DNA of 64,000 nucleotides from Elusimicrobiota bacterium (GCA_016209035.1 JACQWX010000066.1:20180-84179), one strand, 5' to 3'. Shown: positions 24,362 to 33,112, counted from the stretch's first letter. Made by a program: numbers and translations. The notes: generated by a model from the sequence alone, not told the origin.

Positions 24362-27001
24362 TTATTGCGTCTTCCCCAGGGCCGAGAGGCCCATCCTGGC
24401 GTCCGTGTTGGCGGGGTCCAACGCCAGGACGGCGCTCAACTCCCGCGCCGCGTCTCCTTTTCTTGACAAGCGCATGTAGGCCCGCGCAAGGTTGAGCCGC
24501 GCCCCGAGCAGGCCGGGGTCGCGGCTCGAGGCCCATTCCAGGTGCAGGGCGGCTTCCTGGTAGCGGCCCCGGGCCAGGAGGATGGTCCCGAGCATGAACC
24601 TGGCTTTGGAGGACTCGGGCAGGGCCTGGGCGGTCTTGACGGCGAGCTCCAAGGACCTCTCCGAGTAGTCCGCCGTGGTCAGGCGCCGCTCGAGTTCCCT
24701 CAAGGCGTCCAGGGCCCGCAGGACCGGGGGCTCAGGCCGCTTCGATTGCTGGAGGACCGAGCGGAGGTTGCTTTCGGCGATGCGCAAGGCGGGCTCAAGC
24801 TCCAGGGCCCGGACATAGGCGGCCTCCGCGTCGACCCAGCGTTTCTTGTTGCTGAGGACGAAGCCCATGTTGTTCCAGTGGTTGGGGTTGCGCGGGAATA
24901 CCCGCATGGCCTTGGCGAGCATGGCCTCGGCCTCATCCAGCCGGCGCAAGGGGCTCTGGAGGTAGAGGGCGCTCAAGGCCGCGTAGACGTCCTGGGAGAT
25001 GGGGTTGATGGCCACGGCTGAGCGGTAGTACGGCTCGGCCTGGGAGCTAAGCCCCAGCCGGGAGCTCTTGATCGTCCCGAGGTTGAAATATATTTCGTCG
25101 TAGCCCGCATTCGCGCGCATGGCGTCGGCATAGACCCGATCGGCGTCCTGGAACCGCTCCAGGCGCGCATAGGCGTTGCCCAACTCATAGATGGCGTTGA
25201 CCTCCCTGGGACCCCATGCCTTCGAACGCTCCAACTCCTTCACCGCGGCGGCGACCGACCCCTGGCGCATGAGCTTGAACCCCTCGAAGTAGTGGACCTC
25301 GCGGAACCAAGTGCTCACCCAATACCAGGCGATGCAGGCCAGCAGCGCCCCCCCTGCCCAGGCCGCGGCCCGCGCCAACGCCGGCGCCTGCCAAGGCGCA
25401 GGGGCAGGCCCCCCCGTCGTCCGCCAGGGCCGGTCCGGGGGGTAGACGACGCTCACGGCCATGCCGGCCGCCCACCAGAACATGAAGGCCGGCATGGCGA
25501 AATGGAGGCTCACATTCAGCAGGTTGTCGGCGAGCATCCCGCCGACGCCGCACGCCGCCGCCAAGCCCAGGCCTTCGCGGATGCCCTTGAACGACGTCCA
25601 ACGAGGCCTGGTGGAGCGGAAGAAGGTCGTCCATAGCCAGAACAGGACCCCCAGCCCCAGGATGCCCGCCTGCGCCCAGACCTCCATGATCTCGTTGTGG
25701 GAGTTGTTGGCATGGGTGCGCATGGTGCGGAAGAAGGGGATGGAGTCAAGCAGGTGGCCTTGGTAGAACGGGTAGAAAAGCTCGAAGAGGCCCCACCCTT
25801 TGCCGGTGACCGGGTTCTCCGCTCCCATCAGCCAGGAGCAGGTCCAGATGAGGAGGCGCTGGTGGAAGGGGCTGTAGTAGCCGTCCGCTTCGCTGAAGGT
25901 CTTGATCTCGGCGATGCGTCCCACGACGCTCGGATGATAGGAGCCCGCGACGCGGCTCTCCGGCCAGAGCGCAAGGATCATGACCGTGATCCCGGCCACG
26001 AGGCCCGCGGCCCGGGGAGCCTCCATGACCCTCGCGCGCATGTCGCGCGACGATAGGAGCAGGGTCATGGCGACGGCCGTCCCGCCCCACGAGGACCGGG
26101 TGAGGCTCGCCAGGATGGCCGCTCCCATCGTCAGGAGCAGCGTCCCGTAGACGGCCTGCCGGGACCAGGTCCTGGCGTGGAGGAACAGGGCGCCCGCGAT
26201 CGGCATGAGCACGACGTTGTAGGACGAGAGGAAGTTGGGGTTGCCGAAGGTCGAGACGGAGCGGCCTCCGTAGGGGTTGAGGATGCTCGGCCAGATGAAT
26301 TCCACGTTGAAGTACTGCAGCACCCCGTATGCGGACGCGAGGAACCCGGCCGCGAGCGCGAGGTGCAGGTAGTCGAGCATCCTGCCGGCCCGGGCGAGCC
26401 ACGCCGCGCCGGCGAACCCGGCGGCCCAAAGCAGGGCGCCGTAGCCGTCCCACACCTGAGCCCAGATGCCGTTCGACGCCCGGGCCGAGCGCATCTGGGG
26501 GAACAGGGCCCAGAGCGCTCCCCAGACCAGGGCGAACGCCGCCCAGCGCATGACGGGATACTCGTCCCAGGCGGGACCGCGGTTGCCCGGCTTGGACCGG
26601 AGGATGGGCGCCTTGTCCGCCTCGGCCTCCTCTCGGCCGAGAGCGGCGGCCAGGTAGAAGGGGAAGAGCGCGTTCACGAGCGCGAAGATCGTGATCCGCG
26701 TCCCCTCGCTCACGATGGCGGGCCGGAAGAAGGGCTGATGTCCCAGGAAGCCGACCAGCCAGCTGGCCGCGGCCACGACGCAGGCGGCCGCGATGGGGAG
26801 GTCGAGCGCCGTCCTAGGCAGGCGCAGGCTCCCCGAAGTCCCCCATCCCCACAGGAAACGGGCTCCGACCGCGGCGCAGAGGAGGATGTTCAGCAGGCAG
26901 ATCTGGGTGACGTAGGGGTTCCGGGTCAGGTTGGTGAAGAAGACGAGCGGGGTGACGAAGAAGCAGCCTACGAGGAGGAGGTTGGCGACGCGCGAGTTCA
27001 T
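24362..27001 (-). CDS. O-antigen ligase / PglL-like membrane protein with TPR tail
   Basis: The protein has 879 residues. About 13 hydrophobic helices span 1-570. The Wzy_C/WaaL signature loop lies near 400-450: NPVTGKGWGLFELFYPFYQ, then RTHANNSHNEIMEVWAQAGILG, where the conserved His and Glu sit. GNPNFLSSYNVVLMPI near 255 is also typical. From about 590 there are seven or so TPRs (EVNAIYELGNAYARLERFQDA, NHWNNMGFVLSNKKRWVDA). Enzymes of this build transfer polyprenyl-linked glycans to lipid A or, as in PglL, to pilins. Its position next to the pilus operon makes an O-oligosaccharyltransferase role attractive but unproven. Confidence 0.7.
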   Translation of the reverse strand: MNSRVANLLLVGCFFVTPLVFFTNLTRNPYVTQICLLNILLCAAVGARFLWGWGTSGSLRLPRTALDLPIAAACVVAAASWLVGFLGHQPFFRPAIVSEGTRITIFALVNALFPFYLAAALGREEAEADKAPILRSKPGNRGPAWDEYPVMRWAAFALVWGALWALFPQMRSARASNGIWAQVWDGYGALLWAAGFAGAAWLARAGRMLDYLHLALAAGFLASAYGVLQYFNVEFIWPSILNPYGGRSVSTFGNPNFLSSYNVVLMPIAGALFLHARTWSRQAVYGTLLLTMGAAILASLTRSSWGGTAVAMTLLLSSRDMRARVMEAPRAAGLVAGITVMILALWPESRVAGSYHPSVVGRIAEIKTFSEADGYYSPFHQRLLIWTCSWLMGAENPVTGKGWGLFELFYPFYQGHLLDSIPFFRTMRTHANNSHNEIMEVWAQAGILGLGVLFWLWTTFFRSTRPRWTSFKGIREGLGLAAACGVGGMLADNLLNVSLHFAMPAFMFWWAAGMAVSVVYPPDRPWRTTGGPAPAPWQAPALARAAAWAGGALLACIAWYWVSTWFREVHYFEGFKLMRQGSVAAAVKELERSKAWGPREVNAIYELGNAYARLERFQDADRVYADAMRANAGYDEIYFNLGTIKSSRLGLSSQAEPYYRSAVAINPISQDVYAALSALYLQSPLRRLDEAEAMLAKAMRVFPRNPNHWNNMGFVLSNKKRWVDAEAAYVRALELEPALRIAESNLRSVLQQSKRPEPPVLRALDALRELERRLTTADYSERSLELAVKTAQALPESSKARFMLGTILLARGRYQEAALHLEWASSRDPGLLGARLNLARAYMRLSRKGDAARELSAVLALDPANTDARMGLSALGKTQ

Positions 27002-27013
27002 GGGCCGGACAAA

Positions 27014-28018
27014 TCAACAGATCCTCGGGAGTTGCTCCCCGCTGAGCATGTCGACCAGGCGGGCGGCGCCGATCTTGCTGCGCAGCACGACCATGGGCCT
27101 GCCTTCGGCGCCCACCTTCCCGATGCGGCCCGCGCCGCTCGCGGCCTCATGGCCCCTCATGATCCCGACCGCCTGGTCCGCCTGATGCTCGGGGACGAAG
27201 GCCACGAACCTGCCCTCGTTGGCCACGTAGAGGGGGTCGAACCCGAGGATCTCGCAGGCCCCCTCCACGTCCTCGCGCACCGGGACCGCGGCCTCGTCGA
27301 ACTCGATGCGCACCCGCCTGGCCTCGGCGATCTCCACCAAGGCTGTCGCCAGCCCCCCGCGAGTGAGGTCCCTCAAGGCGTGCGCCTCGATGCCGGCGGC
27401 CAGGAGGGCCGAAACCACGCCGTTGAGCGGGGCCGAGTCGCTCTCGATGGCCGACTCGAAGGAGAGCCCTTCCCGGACCGCCATCACTGCCATGCCGTGG
27501 CGGCCGACGTCGCCGCTCAGGACGACCGCGTCCCCGGGCCGAACGCTCGACGGCGCGACCACGAGCCCGTGCTCGACGACGCCGATCCCGGCCGTGTTGA
27601 TGAAGAGCCCGTCGCCCTTGCCCCGGCCCACGACCTTGGTGTCGCCGGTCACGAGCCGCACGCCGGCCCGGCCCGCCGCCTCGCGCATGGAGGCGACGAC
27701 CCTGCGGAGGTCCGCGACGGGCAGGCCTTCCTCCAGGATGCACCCCGCGCTCAAGTAGAGCGGCCGCGCCCCGCACATGGCGAGGTCGTTGACCGTGCCG
27801 TGGACCGCGAGCGAGCCTATGTCCCCGCCGGGGAAGAACAGGGGCTGCACCACGTAGGAGTCCGTGGTGAAGGCGAGCCTGGTCTTGCCCACCTCGACCA
27901 CGGCGCCGTCGTGGCGGGTCTCCAGGGCCGGGTCGGCGAAGGCGGGCAGGAAGACATCATCGAGGAGCTGGTGCATGAGCCTGCCGCCCCCGCCGTGGGC
28001 CAGCAGGATCTGCTTCAT
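27014..28018 (-). CDS. hypE: HypE, hydrogenase cyanide-ligand maturation factor
   Basis: The protein has 334 residues from the ATG that overlaps the hypC stop (ATGA). It has the PurM-like ATP-binding fold with [11 protein letters not shown] at the N-terminus, [19 protein letters not shown], and [13 protein letters not shown]. It ends in the obligatory PRIC, whose C-terminal Cys carries the thiocarbamate that is dehydrated to thiocyanate. HypF supplies the carbamoyl group. The full set hypF-hypC-hypE is on one strand. hypD, normally between hypC and hypE, is absent here, and no hydrogenase structural gene lies in the window. Confidence 0.95.
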   Translation of the reverse strand: MKQILLAHGGGGRLMHQLLDDVFLPAFADPALETRHDGAVVEVGKTRLAFTTDSYVVQPLFFPGGDIGSLAVHGTVNDLAMCGARPLYLSAGCILEEGLPVADLRRVVASMREAAGRAGVRLVTGDTKVVGRGKGDGLFINTAGIGVVEHGLVVAPSSVRPGDAVVLSGDVGRHGMAVMAVREGLSFESAIESDSAPLNGVVSALLAAGIEAHALRDLTRGGLATALVEIAEARRVRIEFDEAAVPVREDVEGACEILGFDPLYVANEGRFVAFVPEHQADQAVGIMRGHEAASGAGRIGKVGAEGRPMVVLRSKIGAARLVDMLSGEQLPRIC

Positions 28019-28263
28019 TGATATCCCTCCGCGAGTTCGTCCAGCTGCTTGAAGTACTCGAAGGTCCGCGCCGCCTCGCTTTCGTCGAGGAGGCTGATGG
28101 CGAACCCCACGTGGACGATGGCGTAGTCGCCCACCTTGGCCTCCGGGACATAGGCCAGGCTGGCCTCCTTGACGACTCCCCCGAAGCTGACCTTGCCCGT
28201 GCGGGCCAAGGGGTCCTCGCCTTCCTGGATGCTGATGATCTTGCCCGGCACCGCGAGACACAT
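28015..28263 (-). CDS. hypC: HypC/HupF hydrogenase maturation chaperone
   Basis: The protein has 82 residues and begins [10 protein letters not shown], with the essential Cys2 that binds the Fe(CN)2CO moiety together with HypD. The family's [18 protein letters not shown] core follows. The length is typical. It starts 1 bp after hypF and overlaps hypE by 4 bp, so the three genes are one translational unit. Confidence 0.95.
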   Translation of the reverse strand: MCLAVPGKIISIQEGEDPLARTGKVSFGGVVKEASLAYVPEAKVGDYAIVHVGFAISLLDESEAARTFEYFKQLDELAEGYQ

Positions 28264-28264
28264 G

Positions 28265-30661
28265 TCAGTCCTCCTCCCCGAACGGCTGGGATGCGTCCTT
28301 CCATCCCCAGGACGCGGCCACGGCCTGCCCGAGCGCGTTGGAGCCGTCGTTGGGCGGCACGCGCTGGTGCCGGTACGGCCGGAATCCCTCGGCGGAGAGC
28401 CTCTCGACCGCCCGCTCCGTGAGATACCGGTTCTGGAAGCACCCGCCGCTTAAGGCCACCCGCTCCAGGCCCGCGGACCGCGCGATCCCGACGATCGCCT
28501 CCGCGAGGGAGTTGTGGAACTTCGCCGCGACCTCTCCGGCCGATGTCCCGGCCGCGCGGTCCCGGATGATGGCGCGCACCATCGGCTCCCAATCCAGGAC
28601 GACGGGCGATGGCCCGTCGTCCTTCCTCCCGCCGGTCAGAGCGAAGGGATACCGTTCTTCCGTCTTGAAGGCCGCGGCCGCGTATTCGAGTTCCATCGCC
28701 GCCTGGCCTTCGTAGGCGCCAAGGTCCCGCAGGCCCGCCAGGCAGGCGACGGCGTCGAAGAGGCGGCCCACGCTCGATGTCAGGGGGGCGTTCGTGCGGG
28801 TCCGGCACATCTGGAGCAGGAGCCTGCGGTCCTTGACGGAAAAAGACCGCAGGACCCCGGGGGCGACGCCATCGGGCTCCAAGAGCGCCTCGCCGAAGAC
28901 CTCGAAGAGCAGCCCGAAGGCCGAGCGCCTCATCTCGCGCACGGCCCTGTCTCCTCCGGGGAGCGGGAAGGTCCGCCAATGCGCGGCCCGCGCCCAGCCC
29001 TTCTCCCAGACCCTCAGGAACTCCCCTCCCCACACCGTCTGGTCCGGGCCGTACCCGGTGCCGTCCCAGGCGACCCCGAGCACCGGGCCTTCGAGCTCGT
29101 TGTCCGCCATGCAGGCCAGGACGTGGCTGACGTGGTGCTGGACGGGCACGACCGGCAGTCCCAGCTTCCCCGCGTGGCGCGTCGAGACGTAGTCGGGATG
29201 GCTGTCTCGGGCCACGACCCCGGGCTTGAGGTCGTAGAGCTTGGAGAGGCTTTCGATCACGCGTTCAAAGGCCTCGTAGGATCCCGCGCTCTCCAGGTCG
29301 CCGATGTGCTGGCTCAGATGGATGCCGTCTGCGACCGAGACCGCGACCGTGTTCTTCAGGTGCCCGCCCACGGCCAGGAGCGTGGGCGCGGGCTCGCCTC
29401 CGGGGCGGCCGGACCGGGCCGGCCGCAGGCGCACCGGCATGGGCGCGTAGCCCCGGGCGCGGCGCAGGAGCAGGGGGCGGCCCGCCAGGACGCGCACGAT
29501 GGAGTCGTCGACGTGGCGGCTGATGGGGCGGTCGTGCACGAGGAAGAGGTCCGCGATGCCGGCGAGCCGAGAGAGGGCGTCTCGTTCATCGGTGCAGATG
29601 GGCTCCTCGGAGAGGTTCCCGCTCGTGGCGACCACGGGTGATGCGAGGTCGTGGAGCAGGACGTGGTGCAGGGGCGTCGACGGCAGCATGGCCCCGATGT
29701 TTGGGTTGCCGGGCGCCACGAGTCGCGACACGCACTGCGGGCAGGCTCCGGGACGCAGCGCCAGCAGGACGATCGGCGCCTCGGGCGAAGACAGAATCCT
29801 CGCTTCGGTCTCGCGGATCCGGGCGCATCGGCTCAGGGCTTCGAGCGTCGGGAACATGACCGCGAAGGGCTTCTCCTCGCGGTGCTTCCTGGCGCGCAGG
29901 GCCTTGACCGCCGCGTCGCTGCGCGCGTCCGCCATCAGGTGGAAGCCTCCCACGCCCTTGACCGCCACCACCAGCCCGCGGGCCAGGGCCTCCACGGCGC
30001 CCTTCAGGGCCTCGTCGCGAGACGACCTGACCTTGCCGTCCGGGTCCCAGAGCTCCACCTGCGGGCCGCAGGCCGGGCAGGCGTTGGGCTGGGCGTGGAA
30101 CCTGCGGTCGGCCGGGTCCTCGTATTCCTTGCGGCACGCCTCGCACATACGGAAGCCCCGCATGGCGGTGTTGGGCCGGTCGTAGGGGAGCCCTTCGATG
30201 ATGCTGAAGCGCGGACCGCAATGGGTGCAGTTGGTGAAGGGATAGCGGTGCCGCCGGTCCTTCTGGTCGAAGACCTCGGCGAGGCACGCGGCGCAGGGCG
30301 CGATGTCGGGCAGGACCAGCGCGGTCTTGCGGCCGCCGGGCTCGCTCTTGCGTATCTCGAACGACGCGTAGGGCACGGGATCGAGGAACGCGTGCTCCAT
30401 CCCTTCGATGACGGAGTTGGGCGGCTTCTCGGCGACAAGGCGGGCGAGGAAGGCCTCCAGCGCGTGGGTCGGACCCTCGGCCTCGACCGTGACGCCCTGG
30501 GCCGAGTTGTTGACCCAGCCGTTCAGGCCCAGCTCACGGGCGAGCCGGAACACGAAAGGCCTGAATCCCACGCCCTGCACGGCCCCTCGGACGAGGACCC
30601 AGAGCCGCCGCGCGGGCGCGGCCATCGCTCCCCCGCGGGGGGCCGCCTTGGTCTTGCCCAT
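28265..30661 (-). CDS. hypF: HypF carbamoyltransferase
   Basis: The protein has 798 residues with the four standard modules. These are an acylphosphatase domain (about 18-105, VRGAVQGVGFRPFVFRLA), two CxxC-x18-CxxC zinc units (CAACL...CTHCG and CRM-type CEACR...CPACG, about 120-190), a YrdC-like domain (about 210-390, KGVGGFHLMADA), and a Kae1-like C-terminal domain with HHVSHVLACMAD and GGCFQNRYLTE. It makes carbamoyl-AMP and passes the carbamoyl group to HypE. The start ATG lies 8 nt after a TAGAAT box, so the operon message should be nearly leaderless. Confidence 0.95.
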   Translation of the reverse strand: MGKTKAAPRGGAMAAPARRLWVLVRGAVQGVGFRPFVFRLARELGLNGWVNNSAQGVTVEAEGPTHALEAFLARLVAEKPPNSVIEGMEHAFLDPVPYASFEIRKSEPGGRKTALVLPDIAPCAACLAEVFDQKDRRHRYPFTNCTHCGPRFSIIEGLPYDRPNTAMRGFRMCEACRKEYEDPADRRFHAQPNACPACGPQVELWDPDGKVRSSRDEALKGAVEALARGLVVAVKGVGGFHLMADARSDAAVKALRARKHREEKPFAVMFPTLEALSRCARIRETEARILSSPEAPIVLLALRPGACPQCVSRLVAPGNPNIGAMLPSTPLHHVLLHDLASPVVATSGNLSEEPICTDERDALSRLAGIADLFLVHDRPISRHVDDSIVRVLAGRPLLLRRARGYAPMPVRLRPARSGRPGGEPAPTLLAVGGHLKNTVAVSVADGIHLSQHIGDLESAGSYEAFERVIESLSKLYDLKPGVVARDSHPDYVSTRHAGKLGLPVVPVQHHVSHVLACMADNELEGPVLGVAWDGTGYGPDQTVWGGEFLRVWEKGWARAAHWRTFPLPGGDRAVREMRRSAFGLLFEVFGEALLEPDGVAPGVLRSFSVKDRRLLLQMCRTRTNAPLTSSVGRLFDAVACLAGLRDLGAYEGQAAMELEYAAAAFKTEERYPFALTGGRKDDGPSPVVLDWEPMVRAIIRDRAAGTSAGEVAAKFHNSLAEAIVGIARSAGLERVALSGGCFQNRYLTERAVERLSAEGFRPYRHQRVPPNDGSNALGQAVAASWGWKDASQPFGEED

Positions 30662-30669
30662 CGGGCCAC

Positions 30670-30675
30670 ATTCTA
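30670..30675 (-). promoter_or_regulatory. -10 box (TAGAAT) for hypFCE
   Basis: TAGAAT on the minus strand, 8 nt before the hypF ATG with no Shine-Dalgarno between. It is divergent from the box at 30693. Confidence 0.5.
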
Positions 30676-30692
30676 CAAAATGAGATTCATGC

Positions 30693-30698
30693 TATCAT
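30693..30698 (+). promoter_or_regulatory. -10 box (TATCAT) of the decayed GNAT gene
   Basis: TATCAT followed by GGGGAGGG (30712-30719) and ATG at 30729. It appears to be the intact control region of a gene whose body has been deleted. Confidence 0.45.
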
Positions 30699-30728
30699 TG
30701 GTTTCGTCGGCAGGGGAGGGCTGATGAG

Positions 30729-30943
30729 ATGACGATCCGTGACCTGAGGGCCAGTGACCGCGCGGCGGTGATCGCGGTCGCCGGATCGCCGCCTACACCC
30801 TGGGCGAGGGCGTGGACTACGCGCCCTACGAGAAAACGCGGGCGTTCTACGCCCGGAGCGGGTTCGAGGTGTATCAGCGCAGCACGACGGACAACCCCGG
30901 CTGCCCTGAGGAGATCCGGCTCAGGAAAAGGCTGGCGCCGTAG
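30729..30943 (+). pseudogene. GNAT acetyltransferase remnant (internal deletion and frameshift)
   Basis: The first ~16 codons, MTIRDLRASDRAAVIAV, are a normal GNAT start with promoter and ribosome site. After about base 30780 the frame changes. In the new frame the sequence reads RIAAYTLGEGVDYAPYEKT, then RAFYARSGFEVYQ and EIRLRKRLAP before a stop at 30943; this is the C-terminal strand-helix-strand of a GNAT enzyme. About 90 residues of the acetyl-CoA-binding core are missing. The track ORF that runs on to 31286 in the first frame is therefore not real. The remnant marks the left border of the accessory island. Confidence 0.7.
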
Positions 30944-30958
30944 GGGCGTTGGAGTCCC

Positions 30959-31757
30959 TCACAGCCCCGCTTCCTTGAGCAACGCCTTCGGCAAGTCCTT
31001 GAGGCGCCGGCGCTTCGCGTCGTCGATCAGCCGCTTCTCGCCCTCCGAGAGGTCGAGCAGGAATTGGTATCGCTTCTCGCAGACCGCGATGAACCTCTTG
31101 GGGTCGATCCCCTCGCTCCTACGAACGAGTTGGCGGAGGTCGTCCCAGTCGTACTTCCCCTCACGAAAGCGCCCGAGAAGCTTCTCCGGCTCGAAAGGCG
31201 ACCCGACATTCCAGCACTTGATGACCGCGAGGGCGCGGATCAGCCGGGGAGCGGTCGGCCTCTCGGCAGCTTTCGCGAGGTCATAGATGTCCCGGGAGCG
31301 AAGCCGCTGGCATGAAGCGCGAATCTTTTCTCCCAACATTTCCTCGAACCGGAAGCAGGGAACAGGGAACGGCTTGAACTCAAGGTGTTTGAAATAGGCT
31401 TGCGGTTGGAGAGCCAGGTCCTCCAAAGGCAGCGAAGGCGCCTCGCGCAGGCTAATGTCCAGCTTGAAGGCTCCCTCCGTCCAAGAGTGGCGGTATTTGA
31501 TCTTCGCGCCGCACGACATCCCGTCGTCTGAGACATAGAAGTCCTTGGTATCCACCTCGCAGGTCCCCCGAGAACCGCGTTTCCTTGCCATAGACGCACT
31601 TCCTAAGGCACGTCCCTCCCTTGAACGCCAGGCTCTTAAGCAGCCCCGCGTCATCCAGGATTCTCAGGACATAGGTCAGCACAATCTCGCGCTCTGCTAC
31701 CTCGAAGCCAACCTGGGCGCCTTGCATGAAAAGGTCCGCGTAGCGTTTCTCGATCAT
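30959..31757 (-). pseudogene. abiEii: AbiEii-like nucleotidyltransferase toxin, frameshifted
   Basis: Two track ORFs join into one gene of 799 nt, one base more than 266 codons. The N-terminal part starts at ATG 31757 (overlapping the abiEi stop, ATGA) and reads IEKRYADLF, then LKSLAFKGGTCLRKCVYGKETRFSGDL, the KGGT...RFSxDL nucleotidyltransferase core. The rest, EVDTKDFYVSDDG to LLKEAGL, is in another frame. The shift is near 31565, where one extra C before GAG breaks the RFSGDL-EVD continuity. The family is the toxin of type IV AbiE systems, which transfers nucleotides to tRNA. With the shift the product would be about 65-120 residues and inactive, unless this is an assembly error. Confidence 0.75.
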
Positions 31758-32584
31758 CCGATGTGGACCTCTCCAAGGAGCTCTTGCCTCGGCACATTGA
31801 CGACCAGACGCCAATGCTTGTCCAGCGGCCCTTCCTTACCCCATCGGCTAGGCGTGCCTAGAAAGGCGGGAATCCGTTTCGTCTGGCCCGAGAGATAGTC
31901 GCTCAGGTCCTTGGGCAGGGGGACCTTCAGTAACTCGCAGAGGTAGCCCAGTCGACGCGCCAAGGCGCTGTCATCAAACCGCCGAAGGTATTCGAGAAGC
32001 CTCTGGAACTCCATTCTCTTGCCCGCGCTGAAGACCGCTTCGGTCGCGGCCTCGATGCCGCCGACAAGTCCCGGGCGGTCGATCGCGTCCAGGACCGTTC
32101 GCTCCAGATCAGAGACATAGAGCTTTTCGCCCGCCTTCTCGGTCTCCTCGTAACCGAACATGCGCTTGGGGGCAAGCTCGATGAACTCGAAGCGGGTATT
32201 CTTGATTTCGATGGGGCGTTTCGGCCGGGCGAGAGCGACGTGAACGAGGGTAGGGACCTGAGTCGTCAAGCCATGATGGAGGCACGCCCAGCGATAGGCG
32301 AAGAAGTAGGGCTTTGGAAGGACCCGTGCTATCACAAATGGGTTCATTTCCGGAACGCCCTTGGGCCCCCTCTCCGCGCCAATGAGCAGAAAGGTCCCGG
32401 GGACGACGGGCTCAAGCCATCCCTTCCTCTGAAGACTGTGCGCCAGCCAATAGGCAAAGTTGCGGGTGCAACGGAGGCACTTCACGATTTCCTTGATCGT
32501 GACTAGCCGCCGCTTGTCCCACTCAAGGGCCAGCACCAAGTCGGCTTCGCGTTTCGACAGGCTTCTGCGAGTTATTCGATTCAT
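31754..32584 (-). CDS. abiEi: AbiEi-like antitoxin / transcriptional repressor
   Basis: The protein has 276 residues from ATG 32584 (MNRITRRSLSKREAD); the longer track ORF starts inside the promoter. An N-terminal winged helix (about 5-75, TIKEIVKCLRCTRNFAYWLAHSL) binds operator DNA. The C-terminal AbiEi domain includes PYFFAYRWACLHHGLTTQ and YVSDLERTVLDAIDRPGLVGG, characteristic of the family. In AbiE the antitoxin represses its own operon and counters the toxin without direct binding. The gene looks intact although its partner is frameshifted. GC content is visibly lower than the neighbours, consistent with transfer. Confidence 0.85.
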   Translation of the reverse strand: MNRITRRSLSKREADLVLALEWDKRRLVTIKEIVKCLRCTRNFAYWLAHSLQRKGWLEPVVPGTFLLIGAERGPKGVPEMNPFVIARVLPKPYFFAYRWACLHHGLTTQVPTLVHVALARPKRPIEIKNTRFEFIELAPKRMFGYEETEKAGEKLYVSDLERTVLDAIDRPGLVGGIEAATEAVFSAGKRMEFQRLLEYLRRFDDSALARRLGYLCELLKVPLPKDLSDYLSGQTKRIPAFLGTPSRWGKEGPLDKHWRLVVNVPRQELLGEVHIG

Positions 32585-32611
32585 ACCATTGCGTCTTAGT
32601 GGATCGCTAAG

Positions 32612-32640
32612 AGTGTAAGGCATAACTATCAGACTGTCAA
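32612..32640 (-). promoter_or_regulatory. Consensus sigma70 promoter of abiE (TTGACA-N17-TACACT)
   Basis: Perfect TTGACA (32635-32640), 17-nt spacer and TACACT (32612-32617), 27 nt before the antitoxin ATG. It is the best classical promoter in the window and lies outside the start chosen by the ORF track. Confidence 0.7.
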
Positions 32641-32664
32641 GGCCCCTGTCCGATCCCCAGTGGC

Positions 32665-32973
32665 TCACTCGCGGTCACGACGCCCTGGGCCACCGGCCCG
32701 AGGGTCACGGCGGGACTGCCGTGGCGGACCGGCGGCACGCGCGCGGAAAAGGCGCCGACGCGCAGCCAAGTCTTCATTCGCGCCGGCTATCGCGGACGCA
32801 GGCAAGCCTCCGCGAAGGGTTAGCAGGAAGTCGCCGAATACCTTGGCTCCGTGATTGACTTTCTCATGGGTAATCCACAGGCGCTCCCGCCAGGAGTCGC
32901 CGCCATCCTTGGGACCGTGTAGGCGCATGGTGTAAGCGCGCTGAGTCGTACCGAAATTGACAGGACTGGTCAT
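32665..32973 (-). pseudogene. N-terminal fragment resembling a Cas12b-type (type V-B) CRISPR effector
   Basis: The ORF has 102 residues. The first ~55 (QRAYTMRLHG, RERLWITHEKVNHGAKVFGD, FLLTLRGGL) match the N-terminal pattern I associate with Cas12b proteins: an initial strand KxxYxLRL, then L-W-x-x-H-x-x-V-N-x-G, a hydrophobic helix and L-x-x-L-R. Full-length effectors exceed 1000 residues. After about residue 68 the sequence turns into Arg/Gly/Pro-rich reading and stops. No RuvC motifs, cas1/cas2, CRISPR repeats or tracrRNA are visible nearby. It lies between the abiE promoter and tRNA-Thr. Chance resemblance or a different helical family cannot be excluded without a search. Confidence 0.5.
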
Positions 32974-33040
32974 GGGTTATCCGGTACAGGTGCCGATGGA
33001 GGAAGCAAGCGCCATTGTCTTAAGTGCAAGCGAAAAGCCA

Positions 33041-33112
33041 AGCCGAGGATGGGATTCGAACCCACAACCTATCGCTTACGAAGCGATTGCTCTACCGTTG
33101 AGCTACCTCGGC
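33041..33112 (-). tRNA. trnT-CGU: tRNA-Thr (anticodon CGU)
   Basis: The minus strand folds into a full cloverleaf: acceptor GCCGAGG/CCTCGGC, D arm GCTC-AACGGTA-GAGC, anticodon stem ATCGC/GCGAT with loop TTCGTAA (anticodon CGT), 5-nt variable loop and T arm GTGGG-TTCGAAT-CCCAT. It is 72 nt, and CCA is not encoded. It flanks the accessory island, as tRNA genes commonly do for integrated elements. Confidence 0.93.

Noticed and set aside
30729-31286. 185-aa ORF as a real protein
   Set aside because: Only its first ~17 codons are GNAT-like; the remainder is out of frame and then antisense to the AbiEii gene.
32660-32854. 64-aa plus-strand Arg-rich ORF
   Set aside because: Highly basic low-complexity sequence antisense to the Cas12b-like fragment; no start signals.
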